Source: Pseudorhodoplanes sp.
GTDB taxonomy: Bacteria > Pseudomonadota > Alphaproteobacteria > Rhizobiales > Xanthobacteraceae
Length of the DNA stretch: 54,314 nucleotides
Direction of reading: 5' to 3'
NCBI GenBank assembly: GCA_022843165.1
Contig: JALHOD010000010.1
Location: 66,343-120,656 of the forward strand
Below, piece by piece: positions 1 through 12,377 of the stretch. Position 1 is the first letter of the stretch; each line of letters starts with the position of its first letter. The notes under the pieces are model-generated. The model ran no database searches. It had not been told where the DNA came from and saw nothing but the letters and a program-made list of their open reading frames with translations. The translations under genes were made by a program, and so were the position numbers.

Positions 1-630
1 CTGCCCGATGGCGGCGTGGTGCGAACCTACGCCGACATCACCGAGCGCAAGCGCGCGCAGGCCAATATCGCGCGCATGGCGACCCATGACGAACTTACAG
101 GCCTGGCCAATCGCACGCTGTTCCGTGAGCGCGTGAGCCAGGCGATCGGCCGCGCGCAACGCTACGGTGAGACCTTCTCGATTTTGCTGTTCGATCTCGA
201 CCGCTTCAAGGAGATCAACGATACGTGCGGACATCCGGCCGGTGACGCCGTGCTGAAGGAAGCCGCGCGACGCCTCTCGCTCTGCGTCCGCGAGCACGAC
301 ACGGTGGCGCGACTGGGCGGCGATGAATTCGCAATTCTCCAGACCAAAGCCAGGACCGATGAAGAGGTCACCCAGCTTGCGCAGCGCATCATCAAGACCA
401 TTCGCGTGCCGTTCGAACTGAACGGCGCAGAAATCATCCTCGCCACCAGCATCGGAATAGCTCTCGCACCGCGCGACGGCGCCGACTACGAACAACTGAT
501 CAAGAAGGCGGATCAGGCGCTGTACCAGGCCAAGGAAGGCGGCGGCAATTACTACTGCTTCTGCCGAACCGGCGTCATCCTGCAAGCGCCCGCGGGTGAA
601 GTCGTGGACTTTGCGCGCGCCGTCTCCTGA
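1..630 (+). CDS. Diguanylate cyclase (PAS/PAC-GGDEF), 3' part
   Basis: The frame is open from base 1, so the gene begins outside the window and 209 residues are visible. The first residues (GGVVRTYADITERKRAQ) are the typical end of a PAS/PAC sensor domain and its linker. They are followed by the HDELTGLANR motif that opens a GGDEF domain. The active-site motif GGDEF is intact (codons 316-330) and is preceded, exactly five residues upstream, by REHD, a canonical RxxD inhibitory site for c-di-GMP feedback. The family condenses two GTP into cyclic di-GMP in the cytoplasm. No EAL domain follows; the protein ends about 55 residues after the conserved KADQALYQAKEGGGN segment. The upstream sensory input cannot be seen. 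Confidence 0.93.
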   Translation: MPDGGVVRTYADITERKRAQANIARMATHDELTGLANRTLFRERVSQAIGRAQRYGETFSILLFDLDRFKEINDTCGHPAGDAVLKEAARRLSLCVREHDTVARLGGDEFAILQTKARTDEEVTQLAQRIIKTIRVPFELNGAEIILATSIGIALAPRDGADYEQLIKKADQALYQAKEGGGNYYCFCRTGVILQAPAGEVVDFARAVS

Positions 631-654
631 AGGCGGCCGCTCGCCAGGCGGCGT

Positions 655-683
655 TTGACAGCCTCTTCTCGACCAAGCATTTT
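655..683 (+). promoter_or_regulatory. Sigma70-type promoter of the fad operon
   Basis: TTGACA at 655-660 is separated by exactly 17 bases from CATTTT at 678-683. It lies in the 85-base gap between the diguanylate cyclase and the beta-oxidation gene. Transcription would begin near 690, leaving a leader of about 25 bases that contains GGAGAGG at 700-706. The -35 box is perfect and the -10 box matches weakly. Confidence 0.5.
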
Positions 684-715
684 GCCCGCACCGGCCTCCG
701 GAGAGGCGCGGGTCT

Positions 716-2830
<2,115 letters not shown>

Positions 2831-2840
2831 GGAGCTAATC

Positions 2841-4061
<1,221 letters not shown>

Positions 4062-4064
4062 TCG

Positions 4065-6221
4065 TCAGTTGCGGGACGCCGGCAGGCCGAGCCGGTCGAG
4101 CCGCGCCAGGCCGACCGCCAGCGCCAGATTGAGCCGCTGCCGCCGCATGCGGCGATACCAGGCCGGCCATTGCCGGCGCAGCCACGCCGTGCCGACGGTC
4201 TCGAACCACGCCGCATTGACCAGGAAGGTCAGGAGCCAGGCGAGATAGTGATAACGCGGCGCGATCAGGAAGATCAGCGACACCGCGTGCTGCACCAGAA
4301 CGGCGCCCGCGATCAGACGCAGCCAGGGATCGAAACGTTTGCCCGCGTACGCCACATAGACCAGCACGACGATTGCGGCGGCATGCAGCGGCACCATCGC
4401 AAGGGTTTCGGCCGGACCGCTGAGCCAGACGCCTATCTGCTTTACGGCGCGCACGAGATGCGGCCCGGTGACATCCAGACGCGCCATTTCCACAAGCGCC
4501 GCGCCCCAGGCCGCGGGCGGCATCACCAGCAATTCCGGGATGGTCGCGTTGGAACTGAACAGCACGAACACGCCGCCGAAATACCAGTTGTGCAGCGGCA
4601 TCACGGCGGCCGGCAGAAATCCCGCGCACAGGCCGGCGACCCGCCGGACATCGCGCATGTAAAGCGCCGCCAATCCCCCGCCTGCCAGCATGATCCCGAC
4701 AAAGGGCGCCAGATTCGGGCGAACGAAAATGGCCATGGCCATCAGCAATCCGGCGCCGAACGCCACCCCGAACGCACGGCCGCCGGCCTGCGGGCGCCTG
4801 ACCAGCAGCACCAGGCCGGCAAGCGCGAAGACCGCCGCCGCCGGATCGGCAAAACCGCGCGCCGCCCATTTGGCGTAATGGAAGAAGCTGGTTCCGAACA
4901 GCGCCCCCACGGGCAGCGCCACAAAGATCAGCGTCAGCGCTAGCGCCCAGTGCCGTGACAGAAACCGGCGGCACAGGGCCAGATAGATGAACGGCAGCAT
5001 GAGAATCAGCGCGAGATAGCCGAGATTGCTGTCACCGAAGAAAATTCGTTCAATCGCCTTGAGATAGCGCAGCCCCGGTCCGCCGTAATAGAAGACGCTC
5101 TCGCCGCCCCGCAACGCTTCCATGATGTTGCCGGACAGAAGATTGCGCACGATGTCACGCGCCGTGCCTTCATAGAACAGGCCGTCATCGCCGGCATCGA
5201 GCGGCCGCCACCCGCCGATCAGGCTGGCATCCTGAACCGCGATCACAAACAGGCACAGCGCGATCAACAGGAACGGCAGGACCGTCGCGCGCCGCCGCCA
5301 GCTCACCAGCAGGCCGGCAATTGCCGCGAGGACCAGAATTTTGAGAGCGCCATGCGCGATCTGCCATGTGCGCAGGACCGGCGGTGGATCGAGTGTCATC
5401 GCCAGGGTGCCCGGACGAAATCCCAATCCGAAAATCCTGTGTCCAATGTCCGCGGTCTCGATATTGCGGCAGGCCCAGGCTGCATTGGAGAGCAGCGTGA
5501 AACGCTCGGCGCGTTCCTCCCAGATCACATCGCCCTGCCAGCACAACTGGCTTCCGGCAAAGGCGGGCGGAAAGCGGTACATCACGAAATACGGCATCAT
5601 GAGATGCCAGCGATGCAGCCCCATCCAGAAGCGGCCGTCGCGCCGCAGCCGCTTCACGTCGCTGGTCTCGTTATGCCAATTGTAGCGAGCCTCATTGGTG
5701 AACCCGAGCCGCAACCAGACCGGATCGGCGAAGTCGATATCGTCGACCCGGCGCGAGAACTCACCCTTGTCGAAGATGCCATCGCCGGAAAACGCAAAAG
5801 CGGAGTCGGGGCCCTGCCCGCTGCGCCAGCAACCGCCGGCCGCGGGATCGCAGCGCCGCTCCGGCGGATAGAGCTTGTCGAATTCGGACGCCATGATCCG
5901 GTAGACGTCGGGCGGCAGCCCCTTCAGCAGGGCATTGTCGGCCTCCTTGACCAGAAAGACATTGTGCCCCTCGTCGATCCGGGGCGGCGCCAGCAACACA
6001 TGCGCCGTGACCGCCAACAGCGCCAGCGCGCCAGCGGTGAGCCATGCCCGTGCGCTGTGCGTGATCTCGCCGACAAACACCACAACGGCCAGGAAGGCCA
6101 GAACGGCATAACCGAACAGGTTGTTGATGGGCAGGCCGACCACCGCCGCAGCCAGCGCCAGCAGCAACAGGCGGCGGCCCAGATCAAAGCGGCGCCAGAA
6201 AGGGTCGGAATGGTCGTGCAT
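4065..6221 (-). CDS. Polytopic membrane protein, GT-C glycosyltransferase-like
   Basis: This 718-aa membrane protein is assigned from ATG at 6221. The open frame extends 48 codons further upstream, but that extension is Arg-rich and looks non-coding. Two or three membrane segments open the protein (LLLLALAAAVVGLPI and following). A long extracytoplasmic loop of about 200 residues comes next, rich in Trp, His and charged residues, with paired Cys (CDPAAGGCW, and a later Cys pair). About ten more hydrophobic helices follow. This layout, with an acidic or aromatic periplasmic loop after the first helices, resembles GT-C glycosyltransferases that use polyprenyl-phosphate sugars, but I see no diagnostic DxD in the first loop. 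It is divergent from the adjacent sugar-modification operon, which makes a role in that pathway plausible. Three bases separate its end from the acyl-CoA dehydrogenase, tail to tail. Confidence 0.75.
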   Translation of the reverse strand: MHDHSDPFWRRFDLGRRLLLLALAAAVVGLPINNLFGYAVLAFLAVVVFVGEITHSARAWLTAGALALLAVTAHVLLAPPRIDEGHNVFLVKEADNALLKGLPPDVYRIMASEFDKLYPPERRCDPAAGGCWRSGQGPDSAFAFSGDGIFDKGEFSRRVDDIDFADPVWLRLGFTNEARYNWHNETSDVKRLRRDGRFWMGLHRWHLMMPYFVMYRFPPAFAGSQLCWQGDVIWEERAERFTLLSNAAWACRNIETADIGHRIFGLGFRPGTLAMTLDPPPVLRTWQIAHGALKILVLAAIAGLLVSWRRRATVLPFLLIALCLFVIAVQDASLIGGWRPLDAGDDGLFYEGTARDIVRNLLSGNIMEALRGGESVFYYGGPGLRYLKAIERIFFGDSNLGYLALILMLPFIYLALCRRFLSRHWALALTLIFVALPVGALFGTSFFHYAKWAARGFADPAAAVFALAGLVLLVRRPQAGGRAFGVAFGAGLLMAMAIFVRPNLAPFVGIMLAGGGLAALYMRDVRRVAGLCAGFLPAAVMPLHNWYFGGVFVLFSSNATIPELLVMPPAAWGAALVEMARLDVTGPHLVRAVKQIGVWLSGPAETLAMVPLHAAAIVVLVYVAYAGKRFDPWLRLIAGAVLVQHAVSLIFLIAPRYHYLAWLLTFLVNAAWFETVGTAWLRRQWPAWYRRMRRQRLNLALAVGLARLDRLGLPASRN

Positions 6222-6415
6222 GCGACGGCGGCGTGCCGGCTTTCGAAATCCTGGCCGGAATGGCCGATGGCTTGTTCTATTCCGGCCCTTTGCAGGGGGC
6301 AACTCGCCATCTACGCCTTGCCCTCGCGCCGGCCCGGTCTTGCAACAGGAGCGGATTTGCCTCATTTCCTGCCTGCGAACGCGGTCTGCCTCCCGCGCCG
6401 CGCGGGAGATAAACC

Positions 6416-7459
6416 GTGATCCGTCTGGGTATTGTCGGCTGCAATTTCGGACGAAGCGTCCTGCTGCCCGCCTTCCGCGCCGACACGCGTTGCGAGGTCA
6501 CGGCGCTGGCAGGGACTGATATGGCACGGACCAGCGACATTACCAGCGCCGAAGGCATAACTCAGGCTTTCGCCAACTGGGCCGAACTCGTCGATCATCC
6601 CGACCTCGACGCCGTCGCTATCGCGGTACCGCCGCGGCTGCAGGCGGAGATCGCAATCCGGGCCCTGAAATCCGGCAAGGCCGTTTTTGCGGAGAAGCCG
6701 CTGGCCGCCGATCTGGACGGCGCGCGCGCCATGTTGAACCAGGCCACGGCGAGCGAGCGACCCGTCATGGTCGACTTCGAATTCTGTGAATTGCCGACCT
6801 GGCAACGGGCTAAAAGCCTGATCGACGAGGGGGCGGTCGGCGCCTTGCGGCATGTCGCCGTCACCTGGCATGTCGAGAATTACGCCACCCGGATGCGGCT
6901 TAAAAGCTGGAAGACCAGCGCGAGTGACGGCGGCGGTGCGCTCGGGAATTTCGTCAGCCACTGCTTCTATTATCTCGAATTTTTTTGCGGGCCGATGAAA
7001 GACATGTCGGCGCAGCTCTTCGGCTTGCCCGGGGAAAAGCCCCCCTCCGAGAGTTCTGTGGCGCTGTCGGGGCGATTTCAGTCGGGCGTCGCCTATCTGC
7101 TGTCGATGAGCGCGGCGTCCTATCTCGGCTCCGGCCATCGCATCGAATTCTACGGAGAGGACGGAACGCTGGTGCTGGCGAATTCGACCGCCGACTATAT
7201 GCGCGGCTTTGAACTTTTTCACGCCCGCCGCCCGGCAACGCCGCTGGAGCGCATTGAGTGTCCCGCGTCCGGGCCCGATCCCTATCCCGACGGACGCATC
7301 GCGCCGGTCTCACGCCTCGCAAGACGGTTCATCGACGCAATCGACACAAGGACGACGCCGGTGCCGGGCATTCGCGAAGGCTACCGCGTCCAACAGCTGA
7401 TCGAGACGGCCCGCCTCTCGCAGACAAGCAACTCCAGAAGCATCGTGATTGACGCATGA
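6416..7459 (+). CDS. Gfo/Idh/MocA family NAD(P)-dependent oxidoreductase
   Basis: This 347-aa protein starts at GTG 6416, with GGGAG at 6404-6408. The N-terminal Rossmann fold opens with RLGIVGCNFGRS. The family signature AEKPLA occurs at residues 92-97, with Lys94 the expected catalytic or cofactor-positioning lysine. The C-terminal alpha/beta domain (VTWHVENYATRM, GGGALGNFVSHCFYYLEF) carries the usual His at about residue 180. The family oxidises or reduces sugars or nucleotide sugars. It is the first gene of a tightly coupled run and overlaps the next gene by four bases (ATGA), so it probably acts on the same sugar. The substrate cannot be assigned. Confidence 0.88.
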   Translation: MIRLGIVGCNFGRSVLLPAFRADTRCEVTALAGTDMARTSDITSAEGITQAFANWAELVDHPDLDAVAIAVPPRLQAEIAIRALKSGKAVFAEKPLAADLDGARAMLNQATASERPVMVDFEFCELPTWQRAKSLIDEGAVGALRHVAVTWHVENYATRMRLKSWKTSASDGGGALGNFVSHCFYYLEFFCGPMKDMSAQLFGLPGEKPPSESSVALSGRFQSGVAYLLSMSAASYLGSGHRIEFYGEDGTLVLANSTADYMRGFELFHARRPATPLERIECPASGPDPYPDGRIAPVSRLARRFIDAIDTRTTPVPGIREGYRVQQLIETARLSQTSNSRSIVIDA

Positions 7460-8439
7460 CGGCTCGTAAGATTCTTGTCACCGGCGGCTCCGGGTTCATC
7501 GGTTCCGCACTTGTGAAGCGTCTCGTGCGCGAAGGTCACAACGTGCGCGTACTGGACGACAATTCTCGCGGCGCGCCGCGCCGGCTTGCCAGCTTCGAAT
7601 CCGACATTGAATTCATCGGCGGCGATGTGCGCGATCCGCAAGCCGTCGATGCCGCCATGAAAGGCGTCGATGAAGTCCATCATCTCGCCTTCGTCAATGG
7701 CACGGAGTTCTTCTACAGCGCACCCGAACTGGTGCTCGATGTCGGCGTCAAGGGCATGGTCAACGTGCTCGACGCCTGCAAAAAACATAACGTCCGCTCG
7801 CTCATTCTGGCCTCCAGTTCCGAAGTCTATCAGACGCCGCCGAACATCCCGACCGACGAGAGCGCGCCACTGATCGTGCCAGATCCACTCAATCCGCGTT
7901 ACTCGTATGGGGCCGGCAAGATCATCAGCGAGATCATGGCGATCAATTACGGCCGCAAATTCTTCGACCGCGTCCTGATTTTCCGCCCGCACAATGTCTA
8001 CGGGCCGGATATGGGCTTCGAACATGTCGTGCCGCAATTTGCCTTGCGGCTGAAGGCGGCACAGGCTGCGCATCCTTCCGGCCCCCTGCCCTTCGCCATC
8101 CAGGGCAGCGGCGAGGAAACCCGCAGTTTCTGCTTTGTCGACGATCTGGTCGAAGGCGTGATCGTGATGCGCGCCAGGGGCGAGCATCTGGGCATTTATC
8201 ATGTCGGCACCACCGAGGAAGTCAGCGTGGCCGATCTGGCGCGCCGGATGGCCCGGCATATCGGCCGGGATCTCGACCTGAAGACCGGCCCGAAGCTTGA
8301 AGGCAGCACGGCCCGCAGATGTCCGGATATTTCGAAACTGGCCGGTCTGGGCTATAAGCCGCGCGTTCCGCTGGCGCAGGGTCTGGCGCCCACTATCGAC
8401 TGGTACTGGACACACGAAGACCTCGCGCCTCGCCGCTGA
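7456..8439 (+). CDS. NAD-dependent nucleotide-sugar epimerase/dehydratase (extended SDR)
   Basis: This 327-aa extended short-chain dehydrogenase/reductase has the NAD-binding GGSGFIGS at residues 10-17, the acidic NAD-selecting residues LDDNSRG, and the catalytic YxxxK as Tyr151-Lys155 (YGAGK). The active-site Ser lies in ASSSEVY. It is most like UDP-glucose 4-epimerase or dTDP-glucose dehydratase-type enzymes, but the exact chemistry cannot be separated by eye. It starts at ATG 7456, inside the stop of the preceding gene, so the two are translationally coupled. A methyltransferase for NDP-sugars follows 34 bp later, suggesting a 4-keto intermediate. Confidence 0.9.
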   Translation: MTARKILVTGGSGFIGSALVKRLVREGHNVRVLDDNSRGAPRRLASFESDIEFIGGDVRDPQAVDAAMKGVDEVHHLAFVNGTEFFYSAPELVLDVGVKGMVNVLDACKKHNVRSLILASSSEVYQTPPNIPTDESAPLIVPDPLNPRYSYGAGKIISEIMAINYGRKFFDRVLIFRPHNVYGPDMGFEHVVPQFALRLKAAQAAHPSGPLPFAIQGSGEETRSFCFVDDLVEGVIVMRARGEHLGIYHVGTTEEVSVADLARRMARHIGRDLDLKTGPKLEGSTARRCPDISKLAGLGYKPRVPLAQGLAPTIDWYWTHEDLAPRR

Positions 8440-8473
8440 CCGGCGGCGACAGGCGTTGAGGACGGGGGAAGTA

Positions 8474-9745
8474 ATGTTGCGTTCGTTCAAGGTTGCCCGC
8501 GGAGCCGGGACCGGCGCCAGCGCTCCGGTCGAGTGCTGCCAGATATGCGGCAATGCCCGGCTCGAAACCATGCTGTCGCTGGGCTACATGCCGCCGGTCA
8601 ACCAGATGGTCCGCATCGGCGAGGTGCCGCGCCAGCAACCCTGGTTTCCGACCACCGTGCTTTATTGCGGCGAATGTGAACTGGTGCAGCTCGGGCTCGC
8701 GGTCGATCCCGTGATCATTTTCCCGCCGGAATATCCCTACACCAGCGGCATGACCAAAATTCTCCGCGACAATTTCGCGGACCTGCATGCCGAATCAAAG
8801 GCCATGCTCGGCCTCGGGCCGGACGACCTGGTGATCGATATTGGATCGAACGACGGCACATTGCTGTCCAACTTCAAGAACGGCGGACACCGCGTGCTCG
8901 GCATCGAGCCGACCGATGTCGGGCATATTGCCAACGAGCGCGGCATCCCAACCATTCAGCATTATTTCGGCGCTGACGTCGCCCGCGATGTCAAACGCAA
9001 GCATGGCGAAGCGCGCGTGGTCACCGCCGCCAATTGCTTTGCCCATATCGAGGACGTGCACGCCATTGTCGACGGGATCACCGAACTGATCGGCACCGAC
9101 GGCGTATTCATTTCAGAGTCGCATTACCTGATCCCGCTGCTCGACAAGCTGCAATACGACACCGTCTATCACGAGCATCTGCGTTACTACTCTCTGCACA
9201 GCCTGAAGGCGTTGCTGGAGATGCACGATCTCGAGATTTTCCATGCCCGGCCGATCCCGACACATGGCGGCTCGATCCGGGTCTATGCCGCGCCGCGTGG
9301 CGTACAACCCGTGCAGGCAAGCGTACTGGCGATGCTGGCGCAGGAGCCGACCGGCGACGCCATGCGCGCGCGTCTGACGCAATTCCGCAACGACGTGATG
9401 CTGTCGAAACTGCGCCTGCTGTCGATGCTGCGCGACCTGAAGGAAAAGGGCGCGAGAATCGCTGGCATCAGCGCGCCGTCGCGCGCCTCTACGCTGGTCA
9501 ATTACGTCGGCCTCGACGAGGCCATCATCGACTATGTCTGCGAGATTTCCGGCTCGCTCAAGATCGGAAAATACATGCCGGGAACTCTGATTCCGGTTGT
9601 GAACGAGGACCGGCTGTTCGAGGATCAGCCCGATTGTGCCGTAATCTTCTCCTGGCATATCGCCGACGAACTGGCTCCGAAGCTGCGGGCCAAGGGCTTT
9701 CGCGGTCAGCTGATCACGCCGCTGCCGGTGCCACGCGCGTTGTAG
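8474..9745 (+). CDS. SAM-dependent NDP-sugar C-methyltransferase (TylCIII/NovU-like)
   Basis: The assigned start is ATG 8474, preceded by GGGGGA; the frame is open further upstream into the epimerase gene but is non-coding there. The protein has 423 aa. The N-terminal zinc-binding domain has two CxxC pairs, Cys22/Cys25 (CQIC) and Cys65/Cys68 (CGEC). The central SAM-binding fold has DLVIDIGSNDGT at residues 118-129. The hallmark of sugar C-methyltransferases, YHEHLRYYSLHSL, begins at Tyr232. The C-terminal nucleotide-sugar-binding Rossmann-like domain includes GISAPSRASTLVNY. Characterised relatives add a methyl group to C3 of a 4-keto deoxysugar to make branched sugars. With the epimerase upstream and a sugar dehydrogenase downstream, the likely product is a methyl-branched nucleotide sugar. 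Confidence 0.88.
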   Translation: MLRSFKVARGAGTGASAPVECCQICGNARLETMLSLGYMPPVNQMVRIGEVPRQQPWFPTTVLYCGECELVQLGLAVDPVIIFPPEYPYTSGMTKILRDNFADLHAESKAMLGLGPDDLVIDIGSNDGTLLSNFKNGGHRVLGIEPTDVGHIANERGIPTIQHYFGADVARDVKRKHGEARVVTAANCFAHIEDVHAIVDGITELIGTDGVFISESHYLIPLLDKLQYDTVYHEHLRYYSLHSLKALLEMHDLEIFHARPIPTHGGSIRVYAAPRGVQPVQASVLAMLAQEPTGDAMRARLTQFRNDVMLSKLRLLSMLRDLKEKGARIAGISAPSRASTLVNYVGLDEAIIDYVCEISGSLKIGKYMPGTLIPVVNEDRLFEDQPDCAVIFSWHIADELAPKLRAKGFRGQLITPLPVPRAL

Positions 9746-9791
9746 GCCCGCCCGGAGCCGGTATAATGCGGCCAGTCATAGGGGATTACCG

Positions 9792-11036
9792 GTGAATTAT
9801 TCGCGTACAATTGTGAGTAGCCCACGCCCGGAGGTGCCGGTCGGCACAGCCGACCTGACGGTAGTCGGTGGCGCCGGCCATGTCGGCATTCCGCTGGTTC
9901 TCGCCTTTGCGGAGGCCGGGCTCACGGTCAATATCAACGACCTGAACCGCGGCACACTCGACATATTGGCCAGCGGCAAGCTGCCTTTCATCGAGTATGG
10001 CGCCGAACCGCTGCTGGCGAAGGCGCTGGCCGGGAAAAGGCTGATTTTCAGCGACAAGCCGGCCGAAATCTCCAAGACCGGACCGGTCATCGTCACCATC
10101 GGCACGCCGGTCGACGAATTCCTCAATCCGGTCGGCAAGGCGGTGCAGACCTGCATCGACGCCCTGCTGCCGCATCTCGCGGACGGCCAGTTGCTGATCC
10201 TGCGCTCCACCGTTTTCCCCGGCACCACCGACTGGCTGGATTCCCATCTCAAGCGCATGGGCCGCGATCTGAAGGTCGCGTTCTGCCCCGAGCGCGTTGT
10301 GCAGGGCTATGGCATCAAGGAATTGCGGGAGATGCCGCAGATCGTGAGCGGCACCAGTCCCGAAGCCGAGCAGGAAGCGGCCGCCCTGTTCAAAATGATC
10401 GCGCCCGAACTGGTGATGGTAAAGCCGATCGAGGCGGAATTCGCCAAGCTGTTCAACAACGCCTACCGCTATATCGAATTCGCCGCCACCAACCAGTTCT
10501 ACATGATCGCGAAATCGGCCGGTGTCGATTACCAGCGCGTGCTGGAAGCGATGAAGCACAATTACCCGCGCTCCAAGAACATGCCGCGGCCGGGATTTGC
10601 CGCAGGCCCCTGCCTGTTCAAGGACACGATGCAACTCGCCGCCTTTGCCCGCAACCAGTTCGGTCTCGGACATGCGGCAATGCTGGTGAATGAAGGTCTG
10701 GTGCTCGACGTCATCGACGACCTGAAGCGACGCTATGATCTCGGCAAGATGTCAGTCGGCCTGCTTGGCATGGCGTTCAAGGCCGAGATCGACGACGTGC
10801 GCGCCTCGCTCAGCTACAAGTTCAAGAAGATATTGCACAGCCACGCGCGCGAGGTCCTGACCACCGACCCCTTCGTGACAACCGATCCGGATTTGCTGCC
10901 GCTCGGCGATGTCGTTGCGCGCAGCGACATTCTTATCCTTTGCGCACCGCATGCCGCCTACAAGAATGAAAGTCTTGGCGGCAAGCCGGTGGTCGATGTC
11001 TGGGGTCATCTGACCGGCGCCAACGTCATCCAATGA
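9792..11036 (+). CDS. UDP-glucose/GDP-mannose dehydrogenase family enzyme
   Basis: This 414-aa nucleotide-sugar 6-dehydrogenase starts at GTG 9792, about eight bases after AGGGGA. Its N-terminal NAD domain is slightly unusual (VVGGAGHVGIPLVLAFA, with GGAGHVG in place of GLGYVG). GTPVDEF occurs at about residues 104-110. The central helix and lysine region is EAEFAKLFNNAYR. The catalytic Cys is residue 274 in FAAGPCLFKD. The C-terminal domain has GMAFKAEIDDVRAS, matching the GxxFKxxxDDxR motif of the family. Known members oxidise UDP-glucose, UDP-ManNAc or GDP-mannose to the uronic acid. It probably supplies or finishes the acidic sugar of this cluster and overlaps the glycosyltransferase gene by four bases. 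Confidence 0.9.
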   Translation: MNYSRTIVSSPRPEVPVGTADLTVVGGAGHVGIPLVLAFAEAGLTVNINDLNRGTLDILASGKLPFIEYGAEPLLAKALAGKRLIFSDKPAEISKTGPVIVTIGTPVDEFLNPVGKAVQTCIDALLPHLADGQLLILRSTVFPGTTDWLDSHLKRMGRDLKVAFCPERVVQGYGIKELREMPQIVSGTSPEAEQEAAALFKMIAPELVMVKPIEAEFAKLFNNAYRYIEFAATNQFYMIAKSAGVDYQRVLEAMKHNYPRSKNMPRPGFAAGPCLFKDTMQLAAFARNQFGLGHAAMLVNEGLVLDVIDDLKRRYDLGKMSVGLLGMAFKAEIDDVRASLSYKFKKILHSHAREVLTTDPFVTTDPDLLPLGDVVARSDILILCAPHAAYKNESLGGKPVVDVWGHLTGANVIQ

Positions 11037-11815
11037 CCGATACCGGCGGCGCGGCGCGTCTCGACATCGTCATTCCGGTCTACAACGAGGGCGCCAACAT
11101 CCTGCGCACCCTCGCCGCGATCGAGAAGGACGTCGCAACGCCCTCCTGCGTGCTGATCTGCTACGATATGGAGAGCGACAACACGCTTCCGGCGATCGAG
11201 AACAATCGCGCGCTGTTTCCCAAGACGACGATCCGCTTTGTGCGCAACCAGGGACACCGCGCGCACGGCGCCGTCATGAGCGGCTTCGCGGAAAGCAAGG
11301 CACCGTTCGTTCTGGTGATGCCGGCCGACGACGACTACAACGCCGGCATTCTCGACGCGATGGTGGCAAAGGCCCAGACCGGCTGCGACATTGTCTGCGC
11401 CAGCCGCTTCATGCAGGGCGGCAGCATGGTGGGATGCCCCCGGCTGAAGGCGTTTCTGGTGCGCGCCGGAAGCCTGACGCTGCATCACGTGGCGCGCCTG
11501 CCCGCGCGTGACGCCAGCAACGGATTCCGCCTGTTTTCGCGCCGCGTGCTCGACCGCATCGCGATCGAATCCGATTCCGGCTTCTGCTACAGCATCGAAT
11601 TGCTGGTGAAGGCCCATCGGCTGGGATGGCCGATCGGCGAAGTGCCGGCGCGCTGGATCGAACGCCAGCACGGCACCAGCCGGTTCAAGGTCCTGTCCTG
11701 GCTGCCGGCCTATTTGCGCTGGTATTTCTATGCCTTTGCGACAACCTTCCTGCGCCGCCCGCCCGAGACTGTCGGGCTCAAGGCGCCGCAAGCGCGGACT
11801 GAGGTTTATGGCTGA
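11033..11815 (+). CDS. Family 2 glycosyltransferase
   Basis: This 260-aa GT-A fold enzyme opens with RLDIVIPVYNEGANI, the nucleotide-binding strand of family 2. ADDDYN at residues 98-103 is the DxD metal/sugar-nucleotide site. DSGFCYSIELLVKAHRLG and the W-rich ARWIERQHGTSRF (a QxxRW-like element) follow. There is no convincing C-terminal transmembrane pair, only an aromatic stretch (LPAYLRWYFYAFATTFL) that may touch the membrane, as in polyprenyl-phosphate sugar synthases. ATGA overlap couples it to the dehydrogenase. It is likely to transfer the cluster's sugar to a lipid carrier or acceptor, possibly feeding the divergent GT-C-like membrane protein. Confidence 0.88.
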   Translation: MTDTGGAARLDIVIPVYNEGANILRTLAAIEKDVATPSCVLICYDMESDNTLPAIENNRALFPKTTIRFVRNQGHRAHGAVMSGFAESKAPFVLVMPADDDYNAGILDAMVAKAQTGCDIVCASRFMQGGSMVGCPRLKAFLVRAGSLTLHHVARLPARDASNGFRLFSRRVLDRIAIESDSGFCYSIELLVKAHRLGWPIGEVPARWIERQHGTSRFKVLSWLPAYLRWYFYAFATTFLRRPPETVGLKAPQARTEVYG

Positions 11816-12377
11816 CGACTGGCCGAAAATTGTCGCCCGCAGAACGACGCGATTGTCGCCGTGGATGTCGGTCGTGGAGCGCGACGTCGAATTCGTCCCC
11901 GATCGCGCCCCCGAGACTTATTTTGCAGTCGGCCAACCGGATTATGTGTCCATCATGGCTGTCGTCCCCGACGGGCGCATTCCGATCGTCCGCCAGTTTC
12001 GGCCGGCGCTGGAGCAATTCACCTGGGAATTGCCGGCCGGAACGATCGACGACGGCGAGGACGCGGCCGAAACCTGCCAGCGTGAATTGCTGGAGGAAAC
12101 CGGCTATCCTGCGATCAAAATCCGGACACTCGGGGTGAGTGCACCCTGCTCCGGACGCCTGAGCAACCGCATTCATTCCTTCTTCGTCGAAACCGGCGAA
12201 CGCGCGGCATCCTTTCAGCCGGAAACCGGCATCGAGGTGAAACTCGTCACGCCCTCCGAACTTGCCGTCCTGATCATGTCGGGCGAATTTGTCGCGCAGC
12301 TCCATATGGGTACAATGATGCAGGCCACGCTTTACGGCCTGATCGACCTGCCCTCCGGCCGGATTTCGCGGACATGA
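11808..12377 (+). CDS. NUDIX hydrolase (ADP-ribose pyrophosphatase-like)
   Basis: This 189-aa protein starts at ATG 11808, eight bases inside the glycosyltransferase gene. The Nudix box is complete and exact at residues 78-100: Gly78, Glu84, then RELLEETGY, fitting GX5EX7REUXEEXGU. The upstream segment FTWELPAGTIDDGE is typical of ADP-sugar pyrophosphatases. The family cleaves nucleoside diphosphates linked to another group with Mg2+. Its position at the end of a nucleotide-sugar operon suggests it removes NDP-sugars or ADP-ribose. It overlaps the TetR gene by four bases. Confidence 0.9.
   Translation: MADDWPKIVARRTTRLSPWMSVVERDVEFVPDRAPETYFAVGQPDYVSIMAVVPDGRIPIVRQFRPALEQFTWELPAGTIDDGEDAAETCQRELLEETGYPAIKIRTLGVSAPCSGRLSNRIHSFFVETGERAASFQPETGIEVKLVTPSELAVLIMSGEFVAQLHMGTMMQATLYGLIDLPSGRISRT

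Noticed and set aside
5352-6419. Plus-strand frame opposite the GT-C-like membrane protein
   Set aside because: The minus strand encodes an obvious polytopic membrane protein; the plus frame is a compositional mirror.
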